Source: Nostocales cyanobacterium (GTDB lineage Bacteria; Cyanobacteriota; Cyanobacteriia; Cyanobacteriales; Nostocaceae). Taken from it: a DNA stretch of 58,411 nucleotides. Position numbers and translations under genes: made by a program. The notes below the pieces were generated by a model. It was not told the origin of the DNA and did not search any database. It was given only the letters and a program-made list of their open reading frames with translations. Numbering within the stretch: the stretch's first letter is position 1; each line of letters starts with the position of its first letter. This document shows positions 44,912 to 54,533 of this stretch, piece after piece. Location of the stretch: contig RDXV01000009.1 in NCBI GenBank assembly GCA_004292695.1, positions 1 to 58,411 on the forward strand, written 5' to 3'.

Positions 44912-46114
44912 GTGAAAATTTGTATTATTACCCACAAAATAAAAACCGGTGATGGTCAAGGCAGGGTAAATTATGAAGTCGTTTTAGAAGCAATTCGTAG
45001 GGGTTATCACTTAACTTTGTTAGCTAGTGAAGTATCACCAGAATTAGCTGCAAATAGTTTAGTTAACTGGGTAGAAATTCCTGTCAATAGATATCCCACA
45101 GAATTTTTACGTAACTTTATTTTTGCCCAAAAGAGTGCCACTTGGTTACGTAAACATCGCCATGAATTTGATGTAATTAAAGCTAATGGGGCAATTACAA
45201 ACGGCACTACTGATGTTAATGCTGTGCATTTTGTCCATAGTTCTTGGGGTAAGTCTCCTGTACATATTTCCCGTGAGCATAAAAATTTATATGGTTTATA
45301 TCAATGGTTGTACACTGCCATTAATTCCTATTGGGAAAAACAGGCATTTCTTCAGACTAAAGTAGTAGTTGCTGTATCAAATAAAGTAGCTGAAGAATTA
45401 GTTGACATTGGTGTATGCCGTGATAAAATTCATGTTATTCCTAATGGTGTTGATTTAACAGAATTTTCTCCAGGTGTAGTTGATCGTCAACAATTAGGTT
45501 TACCAAAAAATGTAAATTTGGCTATGTTTGCGGGAGATATTCGTATTTCTCGAAAAAACTTAGATACCGTACTTGATGCTTTAGTAAAAGTTCCTAATTT
45601 ACATTTAGCAGTAGTTGGTGAAACTAAAGATAGTCCCTATCCTCAAAAGGTAGAAAAGTTAAATTTAACGGATAGGGTGCATTTTTTAGGTTATCGCCGG
45701 GATATGCCAAAAATTCACCAAGCATCTGATTTTTTTGTGTTTCCTTCCCGTTATGAACCCTTTGGATTAGTAGTAATTGAAGCAATGGCTTGTGGTTTAC
45801 CGGTTATTACTGCTAAAACTACTGGCGCTGCGGATTTAATCACTCCAGCTTGTGGAATTGTTTTACCTGAATGTGATGATGTTGATGCTTTAGCCAAGGC
45901 TTTAAATTTACTCAATGGCGATCGCATTCTCAGGCAAAAAATGGGTAAAGTTGCTCGTTTTATTGCTGAACAACATAGCTGGATCAATATGGCACAAACC
46001 TATATAAATTTATTTGAAGAGTTAGTTAAAAATGAGAAACACAGTTCTCATCCCCACCTATCGCCGTCCTCAAGATTTGTCACGTTGCCTGTTAGCTCTA
46101 CAAGCTCAAACTAA
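44912..46114 (+). CDS. GT4 family glycosyltransferase with 83-nt overlap into the next gene
   Basis: A 400-residue GT-B enzyme. GTG start after GAGGAT. MKICIITHKI and a GDGQGRVNYE loop begin the acceptor domain. VIPNGVDLTEFSPG near 177 and the EPFGLVVIEAMACGLPVI segment near 284 are GT4 nucleotide-binding hallmarks. The last ~27 residues (NEKHSSHPHLSPSS...) are low-complexity and overlap the start of the following GT2 gene by 83 nt. An ancestral stop near the GT2 start was probably lost. Role: sugar transfer in polysaccharide assembly. Confidence 0.9.
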   Translation: MKICIITHKIKTGDGQGRVNYEVVLEAIRRGYHLTLLASEVSPELAANSLVNWVEIPVNRYPTEFLRNFIFAQKSATWLRKHRHEFDVIKANGAITNGTTDVNAVHFVHSSWGKSPVHISREHKNLYGLYQWLYTAINSYWEKQAFLQTKVVVAVSNKVAEELVDIGVCRDKIHVIPNGVDLTEFSPGVVDRQQLGLPKNVNLAMFAGDIRISRKNLDTVLDALVKVPNLHLAVVGETKDSPYPQKVEKLNLTDRVHFLGYRRDMPKIHQASDFFVFPSRYEPFGLVVIEAMACGLPVITAKTTGAADLITPACGIVLPECDDVDALAKALNLLNGDRILRQKMGKVARFIAEQHSWINMAQTYINLFEELVKNEKHSSHPHLSPSSRFVTLPVSSTSSN

Positions 46115-46973
46115 ACCCGTTGATCAATTAATTATTACTGTCAGAGATAATGATGAGGCAACTTGGCAATTTTTGAATGGTTTTTCTGACCATAATTTAC
46201 CATTACAAATTGTCACAGTCACTCAACCGGGAGTAGTGGCGGCGCTCAATGCTGGCCTAGCAGCGGTGACAGGAGATATAGTTTCAATCACTGATGATGA
46301 TGCAGCGCCCCACATTGACTGGTTAGAAAAAATTACCGCTCACTTTCTCAGTGATAGTTGCATAGGTGCAGTGGGAGGTAAAGATTGGGTACATCAAGGT
46401 AACAAAATAGAGGATGGAACTTGTAAAGTAGTAGGGCGTTTACAGTGGTTTGGGCGAGTAATTGGTAATCATCATTTAGGGGTAGGAACAGCCCGCGAAG
46501 TTGATATTCTCAAGGGTGTAAATATGAGTTTTCGCACCCAAGCAATTGCCAATTTAAAATTTGATGAAAGAATGCGAGGTACTGGCGCACAAGTTCATTT
46601 TGAAATGGCATTTAGCCTAAATCTGAAACGTGCTGGATGGAAAATTATTTATGATCCAAATATAGCAGTAGATCATTATCCTGCCCAACGTTTTGATGAA
46701 GATAAACGCCAAAATTTTAATGCTGTTGCCTTCACAAACTTAGTTCACAACGAAACCCTAGCTTTATTAGAATACCTCTCTCCAATTCAAAAAATAGTAT
46801 TTATATTCTGGGCAATTTTCATCGGTACAAGAGAAAGTTTTGGCATCATCCAATGGCTGAGATTATTACCAACTCAAGGTAAAATTGCCACCCAAAAATT
46901 ACAGGCATCTTTGCGGGGACGTTGGCAAGGATGGCAAACATATAAAAATATCAAAGTTTTCAGCTATCAGTAA
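46032..46973 (+). CDS. GT2 family glycosyltransferase
   Basis: A 313-residue protein. VLIPTYRRPQDLSRCL opens the GT-A domain, SITDDDAAPH near 88 is the metal site and GVNMSFRT near 164 lies in the acceptor region. A hydrophobic helix near 260-277 may anchor it. Its ATG lies inside the end of the preceding GT4 gene in another frame; translational coupling is likely. It is followed 49 nt later by the polymerase/ligase-like gene. Confidence 0.9.
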   Translation: MRNTVLIPTYRRPQDLSRCLLALQAQTKPVDQLIITVRDNDEATWQFLNGFSDHNLPLQIVTVTQPGVVAALNAGLAAVTGDIVSITDDDAAPHIDWLEKITAHFLSDSCIGAVGGKDWVHQGNKIEDGTCKVVGRLQWFGRVIGNHHLGVGTAREVDILKGVNMSFRTQAIANLKFDERMRGTGAQVHFEMAFSLNLKRAGWKIIYDPNIAVDHYPAQRFDEDKRQNFNAVAFTNLVHNETLALLEYLSPIQKIVFIFWAIFIGTRESFGIIQWLRLLPTQGKIATQKLQASLRGRWQGWQTYKNIKVFSYQ

Positions 46974-47022
46974 TCAGCAGCCAATAACAGCAATATTTTG
47001 ATGTATTAATCATCTAAAAATC

Positions 47023-48456
47023 ATGTTTTCTAAACAAATACTTTTCAACAGCTTTTTACAATCTACCTATTCTCCCAAAGATAGATCCGCACAAGCCTGG
47101 CTAATAATTTTAGGATTTATTTTACTGATCATTACTTGTTATTTTGGTGGTGCTGCTTCCCTCTTAAAAATCATCTTTCCCGCCGCATCTTTTGTAGTAG
47201 GAATATTTTTATATTTACGTCATCCCATTCTTTACATTGGTTTCACTTGGTGGATTTGGTTTCTCACACCCTTACTCGCCCGTTTAGTTGATTATCGCAT
47301 TGGTTGGGACTATACTCGCCAAATACTCCTTGCTCCTTATTTAGTAGTTTTTGTCACCGTTGCCACCTTTTTAAAACACTTACCCAGTGCCATTCGCCAG
47401 GGAGGATTACCGTTTGTTTTAGCTGCTATTGGGGTAATGTATGGCGGTTTAGTAGGCTTAATTTTTAATCAACCAGTACCCGTAATTCGTGGTTTTTTAG
47501 ATTGGATGAGTCCGATTATTTTCGCCTTTCACTTATTTATGAATTGGCGAGATTATCCTAGTTATCGTCAACATATTCAGCGAGTATTTATTTGGTCAGT
47601 TTTAATATTAGGAGCTTATGGAATTTTTCAATTTGTCGTCGCTCCTGAGTGGGATAAATACTGGTTAATAGAATCAAAAATGTTTACCAGTGCTGGTGAT
47701 CCTGTACCTTTTGGAATGCGGGTTTGGAGTACATTACACTCTCCTGGTCCTTTTGGTGCTGTTATGCAAACAGGTTTATTATTATTATTCAGTGCTTCTG
47801 GACCATTAATTTTTCCAGCTTCAGCCGTTGGTTATTTATCATTTTTACTTTCCCAAGTGCGGACAAGTTGGGGCGGTTGGTTGTTAGGAATAATCATAAT
47901 TTTAACATCAGTTAAAGCCCATATTCAAATGCGCTTAATTATGATCATCTTAGTGATGGCTATGTGTGTAATTCCCCTCACAACTATTGAACCAATTTCC
48001 GAAGTCGTCACTACAAGACTAGAAAGTTTTTCTAACTTAGAAGAAGATGGTAGTTTTAAAGATAGATCAAAAACTTACAATCGTAACCTTGATTTAGCCC
48101 TTTCTACAGGCCTTGGTAATGGCTTAGGAAATATCTGGAAAGTCAATGAAGAAACCGGGCAAATTGAAGTCGTGGTTATTGATAGTGGCATTCTCGATAT
48201 GTTTTTTACTTTAGGTTGGTTTGGAGCTATTCCCTATGTGGGTGGATTATTATTAATGCTTATTACCATCAGTAGATATACGGAAGGAAAGTTTGATAGT
48301 TTTGTCAGTGCGGCTCGTGCTATTGGTATTAGTTCCTGCGCTCAGTTAATTATTTTCAGCGGAATGTTAAGTGTTGCAGGTATGATTATGTGGGGATTTA
48401 TGGCAATGGCAATGGCAGCCCATAAATACTATCGTCATCAAAGCATGAAGATATAA
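47023..48456 (+). CDS. O-antigen ligase/polymerase (Wzy/WaaL-like) membrane protein
   Basis: A 477-residue polytopic membrane protein with about ten to twelve hydrophobic helices. The longest soluble loop lies between helices near residue 325-385 (IEPISEVVTTRLESFSN and following), the pattern of the Wzy/WaaL O-antigen ligase superfamily. RTSWGGWLLGI near 286 carries the basic residue typical of the family loop. It likely polymerises or ligates polysaccharide units at the outer face of the plasma membrane. It closes the plus-strand HEP-like gene run. Confidence 0.87.
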   Translation: MFSKQILFNSFLQSTYSPKDRSAQAWLIILGFILLIITCYFGGAASLLKIIFPAASFVVGIFLYLRHPILYIGFTWWIWFLTPLLARLVDYRIGWDYTRQILLAPYLVVFVTVATFLKHLPSAIRQGGLPFVLAAIGVMYGGLVGLIFNQPVPVIRGFLDWMSPIIFAFHLFMNWRDYPSYRQHIQRVFIWSVLILGAYGIFQFVVAPEWDKYWLIESKMFTSAGDPVPFGMRVWSTLHSPGPFGAVMQTGLLLLFSASGPLIFPASAVGYLSFLLSQVRTSWGGWLLGIIIILTSVKAHIQMRLIMIILVMAMCVIPLTTIEPISEVVTTRLESFSNLEEDGSFKDRSKTYNRNLDLALSTGLGNGLGNIWKVNEETGQIEVVVIDSGILDMFFTLGWFGAIPYVGGLLLMLITISRYTEGKFDSFVSAARAIGISSCAQLIIFSGMLSVAGMIMWGFMAMAMAAHKYYRHQSMKI

Positions 48457-48540
48457 TTACCACATCTATCATCTGAGAAAAATGAGAATCTAGATATTTT
48501 GCAATTATAAATTAACAGATTTGTTCTTTTTCCGGAAAAT

Positions 48541-48576
48541 AAAAATTCTCGATTTATTGTCAAGTCGGGAATTTTT
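48541..48576. terminator. Hairpin at the end of the polysaccharide cluster
   Basis: AAAAATTCTCG (48541-48551) pairs with CGGGAATTTTT (48566-48576), with one G-T pair. The right arm ends in a T-run, so it should stop plus-strand transcription after the polymerase-like gene. Confidence 0.7.
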
Positions 48577-48706
48577 AGCATAATGCTATATAATATTTTT
48601 ATGTTTTATTAATAAAGTTGATTTTTCAAGCAATTTATATTTTGAAAAATTTAAACAATTAGTTGCATAACTCTATTTTACCCATTCTTGTATATATGAG
48701 GGAATC

Positions 48707-49597
48707 ATGAATCAAATTAATCAGGTAGCAATTGTTGGGGGCAGTCACGGTAATGAACTAATCGGTGTTCATTTAGTGAAAAAGTTCCAAAGACATCCAG
48801 ATTTAATCAAAAGAAATGGTTTTAAAACTTTTTCATTATTGGGTAATCCTCAAGCTATTGATGCGTGTAGAAGATATATTGATAGAGATTTAAACCGTTG
48901 TTTCAGAATTGATAATTTACCATCTGAAGAAATTACTATTTATGAAGAAATAAGAGCCAGAGAAATTCAAAATATCTTACAACCATTAAATGAAAATTTT
49001 GTAGATGTAATTATTGACTTACATACCACTACTGCCAATATGGGAATATGTCTAATTCTTGGCAATATGCACCCCATCTTGCTAGATTTAGCCGCCTATT
49101 TGAGCAGTGTTAATCCCTTAGTTAAAGTCTATATTCATGAGCAACCAAGAAATAGTGGTTTTTTGCGTTCTTTGAGTGAATTAGGCTTTGCTATAGAAGT
49201 TGGTGCTATTGCTCAAGGTATTTTAGATGCAGAATTATTCCAGCAAACTGAAAAAATAGTTTATGCTGCTTTAGATTTTTTAGAACAGGTAAATCAAGGA
49301 GAAAATCAACCTAAACCTAAAGCTAAACCTAACACTATCACTATTTACAAATCTCTTAATGCTGTGGATTATCCTAGAGATGAAAATGGAGAAATCAAAG
49401 CCATGATTCACCCTAAATTACAATCTAAAGATTATCAACCACTACATCCTGGTGATCCTATATTTTTAACTTTTGAAGGGCGAGAAATTTTTTATCAGGG
49501 AGAATCTACCGTATATCCTATTTTCATTAATGAAGCAGCTTATTATGAAAAAGGAATTGCCATGTATTTTAGTCAAAAACAAGAAATTGATATATAA
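48707..49597 (+). CDS. Aspartoacylase-family zinc hydrolase
   Basis: A 296-residue protein of the AspA/AstE group. Zinc ligands appear in GGSHGNE (His14, Glu17) and DLHTTTAN (His near 105). RDLNRCF near 60 and the RNSGFLRS segment near 147 match substrate-binding arginines of aspartoacylases. It should release acetate (or another acyl group) from an N-acyl amino acid. A link to the neighbouring polysaccharide genes is not evident. Convergent with the next minus-strand gene, 30 nt apart. Confidence 0.9.
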   Translation: MNQINQVAIVGGSHGNELIGVHLVKKFQRHPDLIKRNGFKTFSLLGNPQAIDACRRYIDRDLNRCFRIDNLPSEEITIYEEIRAREIQNILQPLNENFVDVIIDLHTTTANMGICLILGNMHPILLDLAAYLSSVNPLVKVYIHEQPRNSGFLRSLSELGFAIEVGAIAQGILDAELFQQTEKIVYAALDFLEQVNQGENQPKPKAKPNTITIYKSLNAVDYPRDENGEIKAMIHPKLQSKDYQPLHPGDPIFLTFEGREIFYQGESTVYPIFINEAAYYEKGIAMYFSQKQEIDI

Positions 49598-49627
49598 ACA
49601 GGTAGATGCTTTTATGATTTAAACTAA

Positions 49628-50740
49628 CTATTTACCTGTTACCAACTCTCTAGTACCTATAGGTGTAATCATGTGATATTCTTGAGTAAGTTCATGGTAA
49701 ACAGTCAAAGTTTCTTCACTAACTCTTTGAACACTAAATCTTTCTAAATTTTGTTGAGCGCGAATTTTCCAAGTTTGTAATTGTTGAGGATTATTTAATA
49801 ATTTTTGCAACGTTTGAGCTAAGATTTGACTATCTTGAGGTGGTACTAAAATACCTGCTTGATGATGATCTAAAGTTTCAGGAATGCCACCGACATTACT
49901 AGCAATAATTGCACAACCAGCTTCTCTAGCTTCTGTCAGCACTAAACCAAAAGATTCACAGTGAGAAGCAAGAACAAAGATATCTGTTGATAACATATAT
50001 CGTTGGGGTTCTGGTTGAAAACCTTCAAAATGAATACGTTGGTTAAGGTTGCCAAAGTCTTGAACAATGTTTTCAAACATGACTCTATCTGGACCATCTC
50101 CAACTAGATAAAGATGGGCTTCGGGAAACTCATTAGCAATAATTTGGAAGGCAGTAATTAATTCCATAATCCCTTTTCGGGTATACATTCCTGCGACTGT
50201 TGTAATGGCAGGATGATGTAGTTTTATTGGTGGATAATCTGTAATTTTGGGATGTCGAGGACTGTCTAAAGTTCCATTAGCAACTACCCGCAATTTATGG
50301 GCAGGAATACCGCGACGAATCATAGAATTAGCAACTGCATTACTAACAGCAATAACTCGATCTGCCAATCCCATTAAAATTGCACTACGTTGAAATTCAT
50401 TATGTACGGTAGAAACTAAATTATAGTGATAATTATTTCTTAAAAATCCTGCTAATACAACTCCTGTCATCATGTGGGCGTGAACTATATCTGGCTGAAA
50501 TTCTCTGATAATTTTTTGATAATTATATGCTGCTTTAATGATGTTTAATGGTGTTCTTGATTGATTTAGTTGAAAGTGTTTGACTCCATGATTTTCTAAT
50601 AGTTCTGTATATTCTCCCCCCGCAGAAGCAAAAGCAACATCTAGTCCTTGTTTTGCTTGTACACAAGCTAAATCTACAGCAACATTAACAATACCATTAC
50701 CAATTTTCTGTACATGATTAGTAATATGTAAAATTCGCAT
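49628..50740 (-). CDS. GT4 family glycosyltransferase (paired with a PIG-L deacetylase)
   Basis: A 370-residue GT-B enzyme. The N-terminus MRILHITNHVQKIGNGIVNV has the glycine-rich acceptor loop, VVANGTLDSP near 151 and YLVGDGPDR near 210 mark the domain interface, and SHCESFGLVLTEAREAGCAI near 251 is the GT4 nucleotide site. It is directly downstream of a PIG-L deacetylase gene (32 nt), as in the pairing that builds GlcN-containing conjugates. The acceptor is unknown. Confidence 0.92.
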   Translation of the reverse strand: MRILHITNHVQKIGNGIVNVAVDLACVQAKQGLDVAFASAGGEYTELLENHGVKHFQLNQSRTPLNIIKAAYNYQKIIREFQPDIVHAHMMTGVVLAGFLRNNYHYNLVSTVHNEFQRSAILMGLADRVIAVSNAVANSMIRRGIPAHKLRVVANGTLDSPRHPKITDYPPIKLHHPAITTVAGMYTRKGIMELITAFQIIANEFPEAHLYLVGDGPDRVMFENIVQDFGNLNQRIHFEGFQPEPQRYMLSTDIFVLASHCESFGLVLTEAREAGCAIIASNVGGIPETLDHHQAGILVPPQDSQILAQTLQKLLNNPQQLQTWKIRAQQNLERFSVQRVSEETLTVYHELTQEYHMITPIGTRELVTGK

Positions 50741-50772
50741 TTATTTGTTCTCCACTGTTACTTATAAGTAAT

Positions 50773-51552
50773 TTACTTACTATGAAAGAATATTTCCTCA
50801 GATCCTAAAAAACATTTAATAAACCCATGAGGTAAACATTGTGTTTGAGAAATATAGCTGGCGATCGCCTGTTTTTTCTTTTCTTGGACTGAAGAAATTG
50901 ATAAGCGATAAGCAAAGGCAATATCTTTTAACTTCAAAAGTATAAATAATGGCGCTCTCCAAAATGCCCAGATAGGATATTGTAAAAGTTTCACCTGAAT
51001 TCCTGATTGAGAAATTGCTTCTTTTACCAAATAAAATGTTGCCTCATGATCTCGATGACAGTCTTTACAATGAGGTACATAAACTTCTCCGGGTTGATAT
51101 TTTGTTAATAACTCAGAAATATCATTAATTAACTGTTGTTTAGTATCAAGAACTAAATCTGGTAAAGTTCCATCTTGTTGATTAAAAAAATAAATTTCTG
51201 AAGATGGTACACCCAATATATCCAAAGCCTTTAATGATTCTTCCTGGCGAATTTTAATGATTTGATTTTGGATATTTGGATCTGTACAATATGAACCTCT
51301 ACCATCAGTTAAAAATGCCACAACTACATTAACTCCTTCCTCCCTTTTCCGGGCAATCATACCACCACAACCAAAGGTTTCATCATCTTGATGAGGAGAA
51401 AAAACCATTGCCGCAGTATTACTAAATTCCAGTGGTTTACTTGTCCAACGTAAAATTAATTGAGAAATGAACAAATAATGAAGATTTTGGACTTTATGTA
51501 ATAAGACAGGAGGAATAATAGTTTGTAATTTCATCAAGATTGCTTTTTTCAT
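50773..51552 (-). CDS. PIG-L family deacetylase
   Basis: A 259-residue LmbE/PIG-L zinc enzyme. The metal motif PHQDDE lies near 53-58, and the distal HCKDCHRDHEAT near 160 supplies the third His. LTDGRGSYCTDP near 82 fits the family loop. It should remove an acetyl group from GlcNAc in a glycolipid or small glycoside. The start at 51552 is not backed by a clear ribosome site; ATG 51534 is possible. It is co-directional with the GT4 gene 32 nt downstream, suggesting sequential steps: glycosylation, then deacetylation. Confidence 0.9.
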   Translation of the reverse strand: MKKAILMKLQTIIPPVLLHKVQNLHYLFISQLILRWTSKPLEFSNTAAMVFSPHQDDETFGCGGMIARKREEGVNVVVAFLTDGRGSYCTDPNIQNQIIKIRQEESLKALDILGVPSSEIYFFNQQDGTLPDLVLDTKQQLINDISELLTKYQPGEVYVPHCKDCHRDHEATFYLVKEAISQSGIQVKLLQYPIWAFWRAPLFILLKLKDIAFAYRLSISSVQEKKKQAIASYISQTQCLPHGFIKCFLGSEEIFFHSK

Positions 51553-51766
51553 ATCGTTTAAGAAACAGATAAAGTTGGCTAAAATTTACAGACTGCGCTA
51601 TTGTTACAGGGCGTAACAGCAGCTATTACCATTAATTTTTATCATAATTAATTAGCAATTAGGATATTTATTGATTCTGTAAAATTAAACCAATAATATA
51701 AAGATTCCTGCTGCTGAAAAATGAAGATAAAAATTGAGAAAATATAGTTAAATATGGTTAATAAAA

Positions 51767-51791
51767 CCCCGAACTCTTAAAGAATTCGAGG
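51767..51791 (-). terminator. Rho-independent terminator of the beta-propeller gene
   Basis: Read on the minus strand, CCTCGAATTCTT pairs with AAGAGTTCGGGG and is followed by TTTTATT. It lies 25-49 nt after the propeller stop codon. The arms resemble the dispersed CCCCGACTTCTT palindrome. Confidence 0.75.
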
Positions 51792-51815
51792 ATGTAATTT
51801 GTTACTAACTTTGGC

Positions 51816-54026
51816 TTATATTGTCAAGCGATAAACCAGCACCTTACCATTCAGATTTTCTTCTACAAACACTAAATATTCACCATTTTTACGGCGAAAA
51901 GCACGAATACCATAGGGAATATCAACCCAACCACTTTCTTTACCTACTTCCACACCAGGACTCAATTTATGTACAAGTTTTCCAGTCTTAGCTTGATAAA
52001 CATAAACCTCCGCAGTTTTCACAGTCACAGCAAAAACATAATCACCAGCTACACTCATAGCAACGGTCATAATTTCCCGTTTACCAGTAGTATCATAGGG
52101 AACTACAGTCCGCCATTTAGGAGTGCGATTTCCTTTACTCCAATTATCAAATCTAGCAATTTCAGATCCGATGACTTTAGCATCATCACCAATGGAAGGA
52201 TGTTCAGCAGTAAAACCTGATAAATACATAGTATCTGTTGCCGGAAAATATTCAATTCTTCGCAAATCACTAAAGATACTAGGAGTCATTTCTTTCCGCA
52301 TAGAACGGTAGGTGTAAATCGGGTTTCCTTTACTATCTAAACCCTGTAAAGGATAATGACGAATACCATCTTTTGTTCTTAAAGTTTTCCAAACATCTCC
52401 TTTACTATCTACCCACCAACCACCGATATAGGGATAATCTTTACTGTTATCATATTCATTTTGATCAAATTTTCCATTACCATTTCCATCTCGCCAAATC
52501 CATTCACCTTGAGATGGTTGATAAGGCGGCCAATTACCATTAATTGCTTTACCTTGATCATTTGTTCCTACAAACATTCCCGCCGGAATCGCAATTTTGC
52601 CATCTGTTTTTGGTTGAAACCGATATATTTGTAATTTACTATTAAACATATCTGTTAAAAATAAAAATGGCTGTCCCTTAATCCGGCGGAAAATAGTCCC
52701 ATCAGATAATATATGTAGGCGGGGATCTTGAGGATATTTAAAAGGATTTAAAGTATAGGCTTTATAAGTCCATTGTTTACCTGCTGGTTTACTATAATCC
52801 ATCAAATATTGTTCATGTTTAGTGAACAAATTCACACCATCACTTTGAGGATCAGTATCAGCATTATCCATAAAAGTTAAACCGAGTAACTGCCATTCTA
52901 ATTTCCCTGATGAAGAGAATTTTCTTAAATCTGTACCCGATGTATTAAAACCATTATTATTAATATAAATATTCCCTTTCGCATCCGCTCCTACTGCTGT
53001 AATTCCGTAAAATTTTAAGTTGCCAACTTCACCAGTCACACCACTATAAACACCATTTTGAACGCCAAAAGTGCTAATTTTTTTAGGTTGATTCTTGATA
53101 TTATAAATCAATACTTGTTGCCTAACACCATTTTCTGCCACTAATAATTTATCTTTTTGATAAATAGCAATAGCTGTAGGATCAACAATATCTACAATTG
53201 CTTGCGGTAATTTTTTACCATTTTGATCATAATGAACTACCTTACCATCTTTAGTACCTTTTTTATTTTCAATAATCCATAAATTTTTTGCTGAATCAAT
53301 AGCTATTCCCCCAGGATTTGTCACATAGAAATTATCTATTTCTGCCATTGTTTCCGCATCAAAAACACGGACAGTATTAGCATCTGCATTACTGACAAAT
53401 AACTTATTACCTATAGTTGCTAAACCAGTTACAGGGCTTTTTTTACTGATAATTAACATACTTTTATCCCAGCCATTACCACTAGGAAAAGGTACAGGTT
53501 TTCCCGCTAAATTATAACGTCTCACACAGTACCAAGTTTCACCATCAGGAGGATAACCTTTTTCTTTACTCATTCCTCCTTGAGTTATGGCCAGATAAAT
53601 ATATTTACTATTAACTGTTACTGCTTTTCCCCCTAAACGATTCCAACCATGAGTATCTTCTAATATACCAGTGATTTTTCCGTTTTCATATATTCCGGCT
53701 TCTGTTCCCGCTTCATCCCATTTACTATTAGTGTAAATTCTGCCATTTTCTGTTACATACATGGCTTCAATATTATTTTGTATTCGTGATTTTCCTGTTC
53801 CATTTGTGTTACCTATCCAAGAGGTTTGATAAGTAAAATTTTGGGATACAGCGGTTTCAGTGGTAGCCTGATTTATTGCCATTCCTATAAATGTCACCAC
53901 TAAAGCACAGGTAAAGCCAAGTAACATATTAAAGGCTATTTTTTTCTGCCAATATCTATTTTTCTTGATTTTATTAATTACTTGATTAATTTTATTTACA
54001 ATTGTCTGAAGTGGTGACATAAGCAT
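51816..54026 (-). CDS. Membrane-anchored or secreted beta-propeller (NHL/YVTN-like) protein
   Basis: A 736-residue protein. A basic N-terminus is followed by a membrane helix (about 31-51), so the rest is predicted to face the periplasm or outside. Repeated blade-like segments with patterns such as GLATIGNKLFVSNADANTVR and VTNPGGIAIDSAKNLWIIE (near 200-245) indicate NHL/YVTN-type blades. An EF-hand-like calcium loop, DGNGNGKFDQNE, lies near residue 511. The function is unknown; it could bind polysaccharide or peptidoglycan. It sits among glycosyltransferase genes but is transcribed alone, with its own terminator. Confidence 0.75.
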   Translation of the reverse strand: MLMSPLQTIVNKINQVINKIKKNRYWQKKIAFNMLLGFTCALVVTFIGMAINQATTETAVSQNFTYQTSWIGNTNGTGKSRIQNNIEAMYVTENGRIYTNSKWDEAGTEAGIYENGKITGILEDTHGWNRLGGKAVTVNSKYIYLAITQGGMSKEKGYPPDGETWYCVRRYNLAGKPVPFPSGNGWDKSMLIISKKSPVTGLATIGNKLFVSNADANTVRVFDAETMAEIDNFYVTNPGGIAIDSAKNLWIIENKKGTKDGKVVHYDQNGKKLPQAIVDIVDPTAIAIYQKDKLLVAENGVRQQVLIYNIKNQPKKISTFGVQNGVYSGVTGEVGNLKFYGITAVGADAKGNIYINNNGFNTSGTDLRKFSSSGKLEWQLLGLTFMDNADTDPQSDGVNLFTKHEQYLMDYSKPAGKQWTYKAYTLNPFKYPQDPRLHILSDGTIFRRIKGQPFLFLTDMFNSKLQIYRFQPKTDGKIAIPAGMFVGTNDQGKAINGNWPPYQPSQGEWIWRDGNGNGKFDQNEYDNSKDYPYIGGWWVDSKGDVWKTLRTKDGIRHYPLQGLDSKGNPIYTYRSMRKEMTPSIFSDLRRIEYFPATDTMYLSGFTAEHPSIGDDAKVIGSEIARFDNWSKGNRTPKWRTVVPYDTTGKREIMTVAMSVAGDYVFAVTVKTAEVYVYQAKTGKLVHKLSPGVEVGKESGWVDIPYGIRAFRRKNGEYLVFVEENLNGKVLVYRLTI

Positions 54027-54533
54027 ATTTTTCTAATTTTTACATCGGATAGATATAGTTAAAATGCAGGAATTATTATCAAAATTAACGGTAACTAATA
54101 AAATAACAAACACTCATCTTGAATGTCACGCAATTTTACTAAAGCTTTATCTAAAAAATATATTTTTCATATTTAACGATCAATAATCAGAGTTATTTTA
54201 TGTAAATAAAGTATTGGAGAAGCATTCAATAATTTAGGTTATAAATAATACATAAAAAATCATTGCTAATCTAAATCTATTTCTAATGAAGTATTTTATA
54301 TCCTCAATAGATGTCAAATACTTAATAAGTATGTAATGAGGAAAATAATCATGATTGTTAAAATATTAACTATTTTTTATATCCGTAGAGTATCCATAGA
54401 TAACTAATCATGTTTTCAAAAACTTACTGATTCAGATTTTTTTAGCTGAATTCAAAATTTAGTTATTGGGTATTTTCAGAATTATAAATGAGTAATAGAA
54501 GATTTGTTATGTATAAAATTAGGAGATAACTCA
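54027..54533. other. AT-rich intergenic region between divergent genes
   Basis: About 500 bp with promoters of the divergent beta-propeller and GT4 genes. Highly AT-rich; I see no ORF, repeat or known operator apart from the AGGAG at 54521-54525. Confidence 0.45.
54521..54525 (+). promoter_or_regulatory. Ribosome binding site AGGAG that decides a GTG start
   Basis: AGGAG ends 8 nt before GTG at 54534 and lies within the longer TTG-opened frame at 54504, so translation more likely begins at GTG 54534. Confidence 0.7.
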
